Positions 1-7,145 of a stretch of 64,000 nucleotides of DNA are shown in pieces. The position numbers and the translations under genes were made by a program. Location of the stretch: positions 1 to 64,000 of IMG/VR virus record IMGVR_UViG_3300035670_009638. The stretch is one strand, 5' to 3'. The notes under the pieces are model-generated. The model saw nothing but the letters and a program-made list of their open reading frames with translations. It did no database searches and was not told where the DNA came from. Within the stretch, counting starts at the first letter, position 1. The number at the start of each line of letters is the position of its first letter. This DNA comes from a virus.

Positions 1-18
1 TTTTTCTTGTTTACTCAT
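1..18 (-). CDS. Start of a minus-strand gene leaving the window
   Basis: Only the first six codons (M-S-K-Q-E-K) are inside the window. They are preceded by a clear ribosome site (CTGGAGG, minus sense) and a promoter with the same leader layout as other minus-strand operons here. The product cannot be named. Confidence 0.6.
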
Positions 19-64
19 TTTTAATTACCTCCAGTAGTTTGAGTTTTATATCTCTCTAATTATT

Positions 65-93
65 ATATTAACATAATTTGGAAATTCCGTACA
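65..93 (-). promoter_or_regulatory. Sigma-A-like promoter of the gene at the left edge
   Basis: Minus sense TGTACG, 17 bases, TAATAT with a TG one base before the -10. The transcript would start with the AGAGAGATATAAA leader that also follows several other host-type promoters in the window. Confidence 0.55.
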
Positions 94-112
94 TATATAT
101 TTTCAGAATTTT

Positions 113-149
113 GTAAAAAAAAAAAAAATGACTGGATTAACTCCAGTCT
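113..149 (-). terminator. Intrinsic terminator
   Basis: GACTGGA / TCCAGTC stem with a five-base loop followed by a long run of T on the minus strand. It directly follows, and slightly overlaps, the stop of the 50-residue membrane gene. Confidence 0.85.
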
Positions 150-300
150 ATAAAAGTAAGAATGTTGCAGCCAAAGATAAAATTGATGTGATTAGTACAG
201 CTACATAAGAACCTTGTCTTGGGCGATCTCTTTCTCCAACTGAAGCTATACTAAAAAAGAGAATAACAATCATCATTAGAACTTGGTAAGCTATTAACAT
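148..300 (-). CDS. Small two-helix membrane protein (50 aa)
   Basis: Family not recognised. Residues 2-19 (rich in L, I, V, M, F) and about 32-50 form two hydrophobic segments separated by a charged turn, S-V-G-E-R-D-R-P-R-Q-G, so a helical hairpin in the host membrane is likely. A strong GGAGGAAAC ribosome site lies at the right spacing before the ATG, and an intrinsic terminator follows the stop, both of which support a real gene. It sits just downstream of the 92-residue gene and probably shares its transcript. The role is unknown; small membrane proteins of this kind in phages include holin-like and superinfection-exclusion proteins, but nothing here selects one of these. Confidence 0.7.
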   Translation of the reverse strand: MLIAYQVLMMIVILFFSIASVGERDRPRQGSYVAVLITSILSLAATFLLL

Positions 301-312
301 AAGTTTCCTCCT

Positions 313-591
313 TTAAGCTAATGCAGCTCTTTTTTCTATTGCTATTGGATTTCTTTCTCTGTTACGTTTAATAATAGTTTTCAAAATCCATTTTCCATTA
401 TCATTAACAAAGATGAATTCTTTGCTATTAAAAGTAAATACATGACGAGTGTTTCCAACATTTACGATTTGTTTAACCTTAGTAAAGTGTAAATCTTTCT
501 TAATTCGTTTTACAATCTCTTTTTCCGAGGCTCCAATTCTTTGTTTATAGCGTTCTTTGATGTGATTAGTAATAATGAAATCTTCAAACAT
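313..591 (-). CDS. Hypothetical 92-aa basic protein
   Basis: Family not recognised with confidence. The protein begins M-F-E-D-F-I-I-T-N-H-I-K-E-R-Y-K-Q-R-I-G and continues with a basic helix (E-K-E-I-V-K-R-I-K-K) and beta-like stretches; the tail is basic. The pattern helix, H-x-x-E-R-Y-x-x-R, then strands ending in F-I-F-V-N-D-N-G-K-W resembles small BrnT/RelE-type or phage KTSC-like folds, but that is only an impression. A longer ORF begins 18 codons upstream, but the start used here has a GGAGGG site eight bases before it, and a promoter whose start point would fall near base 646 leaves no room for the longer form. Confidence 0.65.
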   Translation of the reverse strand: MFEDFIITNHIKERYKQRIGASEKEIVKRIKKDLHFTKVKQIVNVGNTRHVFTFNSKEFIFVNDNGKWILKTIIKRNRERNPIAIEKRAALA

Positions 592-653
592 GTTACTCCC
601 TCCGATTTTAGATTTTTGTAGTTGAGAATGAGTTCTATTACTCATTTGATATA

Positions 654-681
654 TTTATATCTGATAGATTTAAAACGTAAA
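654..681 (-). promoter_or_regulatory. N16-type phage promoter
   Basis: Minus sense TTTACGTTTT, then CAGA and TATAAA, with exactly 16 bases between the TTTACG and TATAAA hexamers. It sits about 60 bases before the start of the 92-residue gene. Confidence 0.75.
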
Positions 682-689
682 TCATTTTT

Positions 690-1160
690 TAACAAAATAT
701 TCAGAACTTTTATGATAACGAACAACCTGTCGGTTGATTCGTAGTTCGAATTGCTATCGCAATTCTCACTAACTATTAATTTATCTCTATTAATTATATT
801 ATTTAATTTTTTATTTAATTCCTTATTTAATAATTTATTTAAAACTATAAATACCATTGTACAATTCGTAAGTTTCCAAATGGAGATAAATGATAGTATA
901 CTTACGACCTCAACTATCAACCTCTGATTCAGTTCTCCCCCAATGTTGATTAAGATGTTAATTCATCAAGGCTCAAACATTAAAAGCCATGACAACGGAT
1001 AACTTATTAATTGATTGCAAGATAATAATAAGGTTGGTTATTATCGATCAATTAATATATCCATCGATTGAGTTTTATAGCATCGGCATCAATTAACCTT
1101 GGAGTTATTTGATAATGGAGTATAACTCTCAGCTTCTAATATCTCCGATATATTCTCTTT
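690..1160 (-). ncRNA. Candidate structured non-coding RNA
   Basis: No convincing gene is visible in this stretch, yet an N16-type promoter points into it from 1167-1194. It carries many perfect short inverted repeats: AACC/GGTT (about 724-735), ATTCG/CGAAT (about 738-751), a seven-pair GAATTGC/GCAATTC stem with a TATC loop, GGCT/AGCC (about 970-988) and a long two-part hairpin at 1005-1057 with 11 and 8 perfect pairs. An ORF across 642-920 exists, but its only ribosome-site match touches the start and a promoter lies inside it. The RNA call is an inference from promoter plus structure; it could instead be a DNA site such as a centromere or packaging region. Confidence 0.35.
800..843. repeat. 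Four TATTTAAT repeats with 12-bp period
   Basis: TATTTAAT occurs at 800, 812 and 824 and TATTTAAA at 836, each 8-bp unit separated by 4 bp of varying sequence. The strict 12-bp spacing puts all copies on one helical face, as in binding arrays for ribbon-helix-helix proteins or iterons. Confidence 0.6.
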
Positions 1161-1166
1161 GATATA

Positions 1167-1194
1167 TTTATATCTGTTCGTTTGGAAACGTAAA
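1167..1194 (-). promoter_or_regulatory. N16-type phage promoter facing a gene-free stretch
   Basis: Minus sense TTTACGTTTCC...ACAGATATAAATA, 16-base spacer. No start codon with a ribosome site follows for nearly 500 bases, so it would make a non-coding RNA or a very long leader. Confidence 0.7.
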
Positions 1195-1262
1195 TGAGAT
1201 AAGGTAATACCGCCTATACTATATGGAGCTATGCAGAAAATAAGGAGCAGAAAAAAATTGCG

Positions 1263-1303
1263 AACAGTTATAACTGTTATGAGGGAATATATAACTGTTA
1301 TAT
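1263..1303. promoter_or_regulatory. Two palindromes of the AACNGTT-ATAAC type
   Basis: AACAGTTATAACTGTT is a perfect 16-bp palindrome, and ATATAAC-T-GTTATAT (1289-1303) is a second with perfect 7-bp arms. The same GTTATAAC core recurs around the RacA-like gene at 60.5 kb and at 53.7 kb, so they are candidate binding sites for that protein. Confidence 0.5.
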
Positions 1304-1418
1304 CTGAAGATAACTATATGTAAATAAGAGATAAAAAATAAATAATAGACTGATATTTTTTATCAGATGTTTTAATAGATAGGGCGTATATTTATGGCTG
1401 CTATTATTTATGACTAAA

Positions 1419-1443
1419 CAGATTTTTTATCTGCATTTTTTAT
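1419..1443 (+). terminator. Possible short terminator
   Basis: CAGAT-TTTTT-ATCTG followed by CATTTTTTATT on the plus strand. The stem is only five pairs and no plus-strand gene lies upstream, so it may be coincidence in AT-rich DNA. Confidence 0.25.
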
Positions 1444-1961
1444 TGTGATGATCAGCTTATTTATCATCGAGTTTATCAGAAGTTTATGAGTAGATTTATG
1501 CAATGTTTTAAGGCTGTTATTATTCGAATAGCACAGCAGTTTAATCTGATAGTTGTATCTGCTGTTATAGAAGATGTAATAGAAGTTATAAAGCTTTTAT
1601 AAAATAGTTTATATACAGTGTTATAAGGAAGATTAATATGATGTTATAAGAGATTAATAGAGATGAATTGGGGATGATTAATACACAGTACATACAAGAA
1701 GATAGCATCGATGATGTATGAGAAGATGAATGAAGATGTTTAATTAGTTTAGTGTGGATGAACGAGGTGATGATGAAAGGAGTTTGATATCGAGTTGATA
1801 CGAGATTGTAAGAGATTGTTTAATGTGAGTGGGGTAGAATCTTGGTTTGAGTCCAAAGTACCCGCCTACCTTTTAGAACAAAAAGCCTCTCTATACCAAA
1901 ATAACGAGGGGCGGGGCGCTTTTTCTGACGGGACCAAAACTCCAAAACACCGTTGAAATAC

Positions 1962-1990
1962 AAAAGGCACATGCTAGACAGCATGCACCT
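1962..1990 (-). terminator. Intrinsic terminator
   Basis: Minus sense GGTGCATGCT / AGCATGTGCC stem (two wobble pairs) with a short loop, then TTTTG. The arm overlaps the TAG stop of the 111-residue gene. Confidence 0.65.
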
Positions 1991-2324
1991 ATCTTCTTGA
2001 AAATATTCTTTTAATGAAAGACTTCTTCTCAAACTTTTTGTATTGGTTAACAAAGTCTTCTGATGCAGGTTTTCCTTTGTAAAATAATTGGCCATTCTTA
2101 ATCTCTGCTTTCTCAATTATTTTTTTATGGTTGCTGAACATCAGATCTTCTTTTTCATCTTCATCATCTGAGTAACATATAAACTCAACTAGTTGAACTC
2201 CTCTTGAAGAATTAACATATACCAAATCGCCATAGAGTAAATCTGGAACCGTATTTAAGTAAGTATATGATTTTGTATATTTACCATTCTCTTCTTTAAA
2301 CCTTACATATGCGAATTTTTCCAT
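1989..2324 (-). CDS. Hypothetical 111-aa protein
   Basis: Family not recognised. It starts M-E-K-F-A-Y-V-R-F-K-E-E-N-G-K-Y-T-K-S-Y-T-Y, alternates beta-like strands (Y-G-D-L-V-Y-V; V-Q-L-V-E-F-I-C-Y) with an acidic patch (S-D-D-E-D-E-K-E-D), and ends in a very basic tail K-K-S-F-I-K-R-I-F-S-R-R. An ORF continues 21 codons upstream, but a GGAGGTAGTGAA ribosome site marks this start. It is the second gene of a two-gene operon whose first gene (2368-2583) has a paralogue beyond the integrase. A host-takeover role is possible from size and position but is not shown. Confidence 0.7.
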   Translation of the reverse strand: MEKFAYVRFKEENGKYTKSYTYLNTVPDLLYGDLVYVNSSRGVQLVEFICYSDDEDEKEDLMFSNHKKIIEKAEIKNGQLFYKGKPASEDFVNQYKKFEKKSFIKRIFSRR

Positions 2325-2367
2325 TTCACTACCTCCAAACAAAATCCCAGAGCTTATGCTCCAGGAT

Positions 2368-2583
2368 TTAATAACCAAATTTTTCATTTATCTCTTCAAC
2401 GAAATCCCAATCAATATTTCCTTCGTGATTATATTGAATCAATTCATATCCATGTTCATCTCTGAAAAAGTATATTTCTTTTCCTTTATATTCACTCACT
2501 TTTTTCAAAACCATTTTCTCAGTTTCATATTCTCCGTTGTTTAACTCAGCAAAAATTACATCATATTCATTACTAATTTTCAT
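2368..2583 (-). CDS. Small acidic protein with Y-N-H-E-G-x-x-D-W motif
   Basis: 71 residues, function unknown. The C-terminal half carries G-K-E-I-Y-F-F-R-D-E and Y-N-H-E-G-N-I-D-W-D-F. The protein at 30182-30424 has the same features in the same order (G-K-E-I-Y-I-F-E-N-E, then Y-N-H-E-G-S-V-D-W-N-F), so they are clearly paralogues. The start follows CTGGAGGAATTAAA, and a host-type promoter lies about 60 bases upstream, making this the first gene of a short minus-strand operon that diverges from the late region. Aromatic and acidic surface residues fit a small regulator or inhibitor, but this is a guess. Confidence 0.75.
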   Translation of the reverse strand: MKISNEYDVIFAELNNGEYETEKMVLKKVSEYKGKEIYFFRDEHGYELIQYNHEGNIDWDFVEEINEKFGY

Positions 2584-2640
2584 TTTAATTCCTCCAGTAG
2601 TTAAGTTTTGAGAGTTCTCTTTATATATCTCTCTATTAAT

Positions 2641-2669
2641 ATAATATCAAATATGGAAGAAAAAGTAAA
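2641..2669 (-). promoter_or_regulatory. Sigma-A-like promoter
   Basis: Minus sense TTTACT, 17 bases, TATTAT, followed by an AGAGAGATATATAAAG leader and a CTACTGGAGG ribosome site. It diverges from the late promoter only about 40 bp away. Confidence 0.65.
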
Positions 2670-2706
2670 CAGAAATTGCAAAAATTTGTAACTTTTTGTC
2701 GAATTT

Positions 2707-2734
2707 TGTCTAGTAATTGGAAGATACATATATA
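2707..2734 (+). promoter_or_regulatory. Late promoter candidate, copy 1
   Basis: TGTCTA, 16 bases containing AATTGGAAG, then TATATA, with a second TGTC eleven bases upstream. The same arrangement precedes the tail-tip gene at 18139 and is not seen elsewhere in the window. It lies directly before the head operon. Confidence 0.55.
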
Positions 2735-2806
2735 TTAATTAGAGAGCTGTGAGAGGCAGTAGTTCGAGAGATTGAGCTTTCATTACTTTGAAAGAAGGAG
2801 ATTATA

Positions 2807-2971
2807 ATGAAGGACAATCGAACTGGTCAAATCTGCGAAAATTGTTGCTCTCACATTATCACATACCGAGAAGACAATAAGATTATTGTTGAATGCTCTT
2901 ATTGTGGTTTAGTACCGGAAAACATTAATCCTCGGTTTATTGATTTAGAGGATGATGAATATGAGCAGTAA
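2807..2971 (+). CDS. Small zinc-ribbon protein (54 aa)
   Basis: A 54-residue protein with two cysteine pairs, I-C-E-N-C-C near residues 9-14 and E-C-S-Y-C-G near 29-34, spaced as in a zinc ribbon, followed by an acidic tail (L-E-D-D-E-Y-E-Q). It has a good GAAGGAG ribosome site and is the first gene after the late promoter candidate; its end overlaps the HNH gene, so the two are translationally coupled. Zinc-ribbon peptides of this type bind nucleic acid or partner proteins. A role with the HNH nuclease in packaging, or as a late transcription factor, is inferred only from position. Confidence 0.75.
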   Translation: MKDNRTGQICENCCSHIITYREDNKIIVECSYCGLVPENINPRFIDLEDDEYEQ

Positions 2972-3371
2972 AAAGAAAATATGTTCTTGTGGAAGAATGA
3001 TTAGTTTTACTGAAACTTGTTCATGCAAGAAAAACCAAAATAGAAATGCATATCAAAAACAATATTATAAAAAGAATAAAGAAATTTTAAAACCATTATC
3101 ATCTACTAGGTGGAGAAAACTTAGATCTTTAATTATTAAAAGAGACAAAGGTTTATGTCAAAGATGTTTAATCAAGTATGGAATTCTTAATGGTGACAAC
3201 CTGCAAGTTCATCATATTAAACCAAGAATTGAATATCCTGAGCTGATGTTTGAAGAAAGCAATCTTATAACTCTTTGTCAGACATGTAACTTACAGCTTG
3301 GAACCAATGAAAAATTAGACTTCAAACCTAACATAGAATTAGATGATTATGATTTTGATTATAAACTCTAG
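2961..3371 (+). CDS. HNH endonuclease of the packaging module
   Basis: The C-terminal half shows an HNH nuclease: zinc-binding C-Q-R-C, the catalytic strand V-H-H-I-K-P, then N-L-I-T-L-C-Q-T-C-N. The N-terminal part adds another cysteine cluster (C-S-C-G, C-S-C-K-K). HNH proteins encoded beside the small terminase gene, such as HK97 gp74, are known to stimulate terminase cleavage at cohesive ends, so this phage probably cuts DNA at cos-type sites. The start chosen is the third ATG (first residues M-S-S-K-K-K), nine bases after AGAGG; an ATG three codons upstream is the alternative. It overlaps the zinc-ribbon gene. Confidence 0.88.
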   Translation: MSSKKKICSCGRMISFTETCSCKKNQNRNAYQKQYYKKNKEILKPLSSTRWRKLRSLIIKRDKGLCQRCLIKYGILNGDNLQVHHIKPRIEYPELMFEESNLITLCQTCNLQLGTNEKLDFKPNIELDDYDFDYKL

Positions 3372-3383
3372 GAGGTTGAAAAA

Positions 3384-3875
3384 ATGGCTAGACCAAGAAA
3401 ACCTGCTAGTTTAAAAAAAGGTAAATCTGAAACAAAAGCTCAATTGGAAATTAGAGCAGAACAAGAAGAAAAGTTGAAAGGTAACACAGATTTGTTTAAA
3501 GATGTTCCTGAACATCTTGATGAACTAGCTCAAGAGTATTACAAGTTCCTTGTTACCGAACTTGAAATTAGTGATATTCTCTCTAATCTCGACATTCCTC
3601 TTCTCGAACAAACTGCTGATTGTTTAAGTAAAATGAGACAAGCTGATGAAATTATTAATGAAGAAGGTATCATAATCAAACAAATTGACCGTTATGGTCA
3701 TGAAATGACTAAAGAGCACCCAGCTGTTGGGACTAAACAAAAGTATCTTAATCAATTTAGAGCTTTATCAACTCAGCTTGGATTAAGTCCAGCATCTCGT
3801 GCTCAATTGGCTGGTATGCAAATTGAGAAGAAAGAGGAAGAAGAAGATCCATTACTAAAAATTCTTAAAGGATAA
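3384..3875 (+). CDS. terS: Terminase small subunit (P27 family)
   Basis: 163 residues. It begins with the basic proline-rich stretch M-A-R-P-R-K-P typical of P27-type small terminases, has a helical middle (residues about 40-110) and the conserved region H-P-A-V-G-T-K-Q-K-Y-L-N-Q-F-R-A-L, then L-G-L-S-P-A-S-R and an acidic end. The small subunit recognises phage DNA and regulates the ATPase of the large subunit. It follows AGGAGGTTGAAAA and lies between the HNH nuclease and the large subunit, the standard order in HK97-like phages. Unusually, a terminator hairpin and a tRNA separate it from terL. Confidence 0.9.
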   Translation: MARPRKPASLKKGKSETKAQLEIRAEQEEKLKGNTDLFKDVPEHLDELAQEYYKFLVTELEISDILSNLDIPLLEQTADCLSKMRQADEIINEEGIIIKQIDRYGHEMTKEHPAVGTKQKYLNQFRALSTQLGLSPASRAQLAGMQIEKKEEEEDPLLKILKG

Positions 3876-3878
3876 TTT

Positions 3879-3919
3879 GGCTCCTGTCGTTTTCTCCGAT
3901 TGGCGACTTGAGCCTTTTT
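3879..3919 (+). terminator. Terminator hairpin between terS and the tRNA
   Basis: GGCTC...GAGCC with an inner GTCG/CGAC, then TTTTT. Because the tRNA and terL lie immediately downstream with no obvious new promoter, it probably gives partial termination or marks an RNA-processing point. Confidence 0.7.
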
Positions 3920-3924
3920 AATTT

Positions 3925-4002
3925 ATCAGAGTAAAGATAATTGGATAATCGCCTGGTCTCCAAAACCATGGTACGTTGGTTCGATTCCAACCTCTGGTGC
4001 CA
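3925..4002 (+). tRNA. tRNA-Trp, anticodon CCA
   Basis: The seven-pair acceptor stem is ATCAGAG / CTCTGGT (one G-U), with G discriminator and an encoded CCA end. The T-arm GTTGG-TTCGATT-CCAAC is perfect. The anticodon loop C-T-CCA-A-A sits on a CTGGT/ACCAT stem with one mismatch, and the variable loop has five bases. The D-stem is short (GAT/ATC), which is the weakest point. The anticodon reads UGG, not a stop codon. It lies on the coding strand within the packaging operon, so it is probably made with late mRNA. Confidence 0.85.
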
Positions 4003-4027
4003 AATATAAAGTACTGAAGGTGATGAT

Positions 4028-5725
4028 ATGGTTTCTTCTTATGTACAGGAACATGCTGCTTACCAGTATGCTGTGCAGGTAACAGAGAAGCAAATCATCG
4101 CTGGTAAGTATGTTATAAAAGCATGTCAACAATTTTTAGATGAACTTAATAATCCTGATTCTAAATATTTCATCGATGAAGATGAAATGAAAAAAATTAC
4201 TAACCTAACAAAGTTGATTAACATGGCTACTGGTCTTAAAGCTGGTACTCCAACTCATGATGCTTTAGCTCCTTTCCAGTGGTTCTTCTTGGTTAATGCG
4301 CTTTGTTGGAAACATAAAGACATACCTGAAAAGAGACGATTTGAAAAATCAGTCCTTCTAATTGCTCGTAAATCAGGTAAATCATTCTTAGTTGCATTAA
4401 TTTTCATTATTCTACTTTTAATTGAACCTGAATTCTCAGAGTTCTATTCTGTTGCTCCAGACCGTGAGTTATCTTCTATTGTTAAGAAAGAAGTTGAACA
4501 AGCTATTTCAGCATCCCCTCTTATTCAAAAATATTTCCAAGTTACAAGAGGAGAAATTAGATGCTTGCTAACTAAATCCAAGTTTGTACCATTAGCAAAC
4601 TCTGATAACCGTATGGATGGTCGTAAAGCAAACGTGTTTGTTGCCGATGAAGTTGGTGCATTGAGAAACCGTTATCCAATTGACTCGATGCAATCATCTC
4701 AAATGAACATGGTTAACCGTACTGGTATTTTGATTAGTACTGCTTATGAATCTCTTAATAACCCAATGACCGAAGAAGTTGAATATGCTCAGAAAGTTTT
4801 AGATGGAGTTATTGGAGATGATGCTCTATTTGCTTTGCTTTATAAACCAGACGATCCTAAAGATTGGTTATCTGATAGATCTCTATTAGAAGCCAATCCA
4901 TTAGCAATAGATATACCTGATAACCTTGAATATTTAAAGAAACAAAGAGCAACAGCTTTAGAGTTATCTAGTGCTAAAAAGAACTTCTTGACTAAACATA
5001 TGAACATCTTCGTTGATGGAGATGAAGCTGAAGTTTATATTCCAACTGATGAACTTAAAAAATGTATGATTGAAGATTATGATTGGACAGGTCGAGAAGT
5101 TTATGTTGGTGTCGACTTATCTCAAACTACCGACAATACAGCAATTTCAATGGTAACTTATGATATTGAAAAAGATGAATATGTTGCTCAATCATGGGCT
5201 TTTATCCCAGAAGATAATGCAGCTAATAAAAGTAAAATTGAACGTGTTGATTACTTCACTATGAGAGACAATGGTTATTGTTTCTTCTGTGGAGATAAAG
5301 TTATTAGTTATAGTTTCGTTGAAAATTTTGTTTTAAGTCTTGAAGAAAAGTTCGGTGTGAAAATTAAAGGAATTGGTTATGACCGTTATAACGCTATCTC
5401 TTCTGCCAACAGATGGTATGAAGCTGGTTATGACACAATTGAAATTAGACAGCATTCCTCAGTTCTCCACCCTGCTACAAAGCTTGTAAAAGAGAGAGTC
5501 TTAAAACAAAGCTTCAAATATATTAAAAACCAACTATTAGAAATCAACTTTTCCAATGCTAGAGAAGTTAAAGATACAAATCTCAATACCTATGTAAATA
5601 AGAAAAAATCCATAGGGAAAATAGATATGGTCGTTTCTATCCTAAATGCTATGGTCTTATGGAATAAAGATGTTGAAGAAGGTTTAGTTAGTGTTTATGA
5701 AGAACGAGATATCATCATTATTTAA
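4028..5725 (+). CDS. terL: Terminase large subunit
   Basis: 565 residues, normal length for HK97-type large terminases. The ATPase half has a Walker A variant A-R-K-S-G-K-S (113-119) and Walker B V-F-V-A-D-E (203-208) with its catalytic glutamate. The nuclease half begins with Y-V-G-V-D-L-S-Q-T-T-D (about 359-369), whose first aspartate is a metal ligand of the RNase H-like fold; K-I-D-M-V-V-S near the C-terminus probably gives another. The motor pumps DNA into the prohead through the portal and cuts the concatemer. The ATG follows AAGGTGATGAT shortly after the tRNA. Confidence 0.95.
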   Translation: MVSSYVQEHAAYQYAVQVTEKQIIAGKYVIKACQQFLDELNNPDSKYFIDEDEMKKITNLTKLINMATGLKAGTPTHDALAPFQWFFLVNALCWKHKDIPEKRRFEKSVLLIARKSGKSFLVALIFIILLLIEPEFSEFYSVAPDRELSSIVKKEVEQAISASPLIQKYFQVTRGEIRCLLTKSKFVPLANSDNRMDGRKANVFVADEVGALRNRYPIDSMQSSQMNMVNRTGILISTAYESLNNPMTEEVEYAQKVLDGVIGDDALFALLYKPDDPKDWLSDRSLLEANPLAIDIPDNLEYLKKQRATALELSSAKKNFLTKHMNIFVDGDEAEVYIPTDELKKCMIEDYDWTGREVYVGVDLSQTTDNTAISMVTYDIEKDEYVAQSWAFIPEDNAANKSKIERVDYFTMRDNGYCFFCGDKVISYSFVENFVLSLEEKFGVKIKGIGYDRYNAISSANRWYEAGYDTIEIRQHSSVLHPATKLVKERVLKQSFKYIKNQLLEINFSNAREVKDTNLNTYVNKKKSIGKIDMVVSILNAMVLWNKDVEEGLVSVYEERDIIII

Positions 5726-5777
5726 TCAAGTCTGTCATCCATTGGCGGATTTTTATTTTGCTTAAGAAGGAGGATGA

Positions 5778-7139
5778 ATGAACAAAATGGCATTTTTAGA
5801 TCGATTTAAAAAATCATCATCTGAACAACGATCTCAAGAAGACTTTCGATATGGAAGTTTTTCAATCACCTCTTTCTTCGGAGATGGAAGTCAAGTAACT
5901 GAGGAACAAGCAATGAAAATTCCAGCGGTTGTAACTTCAATTGAATTGATTACATCTTCAATTGCTCAATTACCCGTTTATCTTTATAAGGAAAATGAAA
6001 AAGGTGAAGTAACAAAGGTTGATGATCGAAGAGTATTCCTTCTGAATCACGAACCAAATGAATTAGTAAATGGCCATAACTTCAAAAAACAATTAGTAAA
6101 AGACTATTTGTTTTACGGAGCTTCTTATACAAAGATTGAAAGAGTTCGTAATGATGTAATTGCTTTATATCAACTTCCTATCCAAGAAGTTTCAGTTACT
6201 AAATATAAAAAAGATGGATATAAATACGCAGCAAAAATTAATCTTATAAACCAGCAAGGAAATAAAGAGGTTGAGTTTTCACCAGATGAATTGATTATCG
6301 TTCTAAAAGATAGTGAAGATGGAATTACTTCTTCTGGAGTTCTGAAGAACAACAGCGATACATTCATTCTTGCTCTAGACGAACAAAATTACTCTCAGGG
6401 CATTTTGAAAAATGGTGCTTTGCCAATTGGAGTTTTAAAAGCTACTTCTCGATTGACTCAAAATGCAATTGATAGATTAAGAGCAAGCTTTGAAAACTTA
6501 TATGCTGGTTCTAAAAAAGCTGGTAAAACTCTTATTCTCGAAGAAGGCTTAGATTATAAACCTATTTCAATGAAGCCAAATGAAATGGATTTAACGAACT
6601 CTAGAAAACATACTCTTTCAGATATTGCTAGAGTATTCAATATTCCAGAATCAATGATTAATTCTGATGCTAATAAGTATGCATCAAACGAGCAAAATAA
6701 CATTTACTTCCTTCAGTATTGCATCTCCCCTATTGTAACTGCAATTGAAGGAGCTTTAGATAAAACCCTCTTGTTGGAATCAGAAAAAGAGCAAGGATAT
6801 TATTTCCGTTTCGATACTTCTGAAATTCTAAGAACAACTGAAAAAGAGAAGATCGAGACTATTACTAAAGCTATGAAAGAAGGCCTTTTATCTATTAGTG
6901 AGGCCAGATCAAAAATAGATATGCCTGCTCTTGATGTAGATTACTTCACTTGGAGTTTAGGAAGTATTTTCTATAATCCTAAGACTAATGAAATGACTAT
7001 TCCAAATATGGGTATGACTATCGATCCCGACAATCCTATACCTCAAACTAATCAACAACAATCTGTTGATCAGAATGCTCAAAAAGAAACTGAGCAAGAC
7101 GATCAACTTGAAAATAAAGATGATTCTAAGGAGGTGTAG
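5778..7139 (+). CDS. Portal protein (HK97 family)
   Basis: 453 residues, the usual size. It carries the family pattern: an early helix with M-K-I-P-A-V-V-T-S-I-E-L-I (about 43-55), P-V-Y-L-Y, the stretch L-L-N-H-E-P-N-E, and later L-S-D-I-A-R-V-F-N-I-P-E-S-M-I. The portal forms a ring at one capsid vertex through which DNA enters and leaves and to which terminase and connector proteins bind. The C-terminal 50 residues are glutamine- and acid-rich. The first ATG is only four bases from GGAGG, so the ATG three codons later (spacing 13) is a possible alternative. It lies between terL and the protease in standard order. Confidence 0.93.
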   Translation: MNKMAFLDRFKKSSSEQRSQEDFRYGSFSITSFFGDGSQVTEEQAMKIPAVVTSIELITSSIAQLPVYLYKENEKGEVTKVDDRRVFLLNHEPNELVNGHNFKKQLVKDYLFYGASYTKIERVRNDVIALYQLPIQEVSVTKYKKDGYKYAAKINLINQQGNKEVEFSPDELIIVLKDSEDGITSSGVLKNNSDTFILALDEQNYSQGILKNGALPIGVLKATSRLTQNAIDRLRASFENLYAGSKKAGKTLILEEGLDYKPISMKPNEMDLTNSRKHTLSDIARVFNIPESMINSDANKYASNEQNNIYFLQYCISPIVTAIEGALDKTLLLESEKEQGYYFRFDTSEILRTTEKEKIETITKAMKEGLLSISEARSKIDMPALDVDYFTWSLGSIFYNPKTNEMTIPNMGMTIDPDNPIPQTNQQQSVDQNAQKETEQDDQLENKDDSKEV

Positions 7140-7145
7140 TAATCA

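Larger units (their letters stand above)
1195..1961. other. Gene-free, hairpin-rich interval
   Basis: No ORF with a convincing ribosome site on either strand. Visible structure: two palindromes at 1263-1303; CTGATA/TATCAG (about 1350-1367); CAGAT/ATCTG followed by T-rich DNA (1419-1443, plus sense); GATGAT/ATCATC (about 1447-1468); a GGGTA...TACCC element enclosing CTTGG/CCAAAG (about 1831-1862); and an imperfect AAAAAGC...GCTTTTT repeat (about 1877-1922) that is unusually GC-rich for this genome. Purpose unknown. Confidence 0.5.

Noticed and set aside
642-920. 92-codon minus-strand ORF
   Set aside because: Start is TTG touching its only ribosome-site match, a promoter lies inside it, and its repetitive L-N-K residues simply translate the 12-bp repeats. 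Treated as non-coding.
1825-1870. tRNA-like sequence (GGTTTGAGTCC / TGGACTCAAACC)
   Set aside because: Resembles a T-arm or a leucine anticodon arm, but no acceptor stem pairs, position 33 is not U in the best fold, and there is no CCA end.
1820-2116. 98-codon minus-strand ORF
   Set aside because: Overlaps the 111-aa gene in another frame, crosses a terminator, and has no ribosome site.
5726-5777. Weak CCA...TGG hairpin with T-rich tail after terL
   Set aside because: The stem is three to four pairs; too weak to call a terminator.
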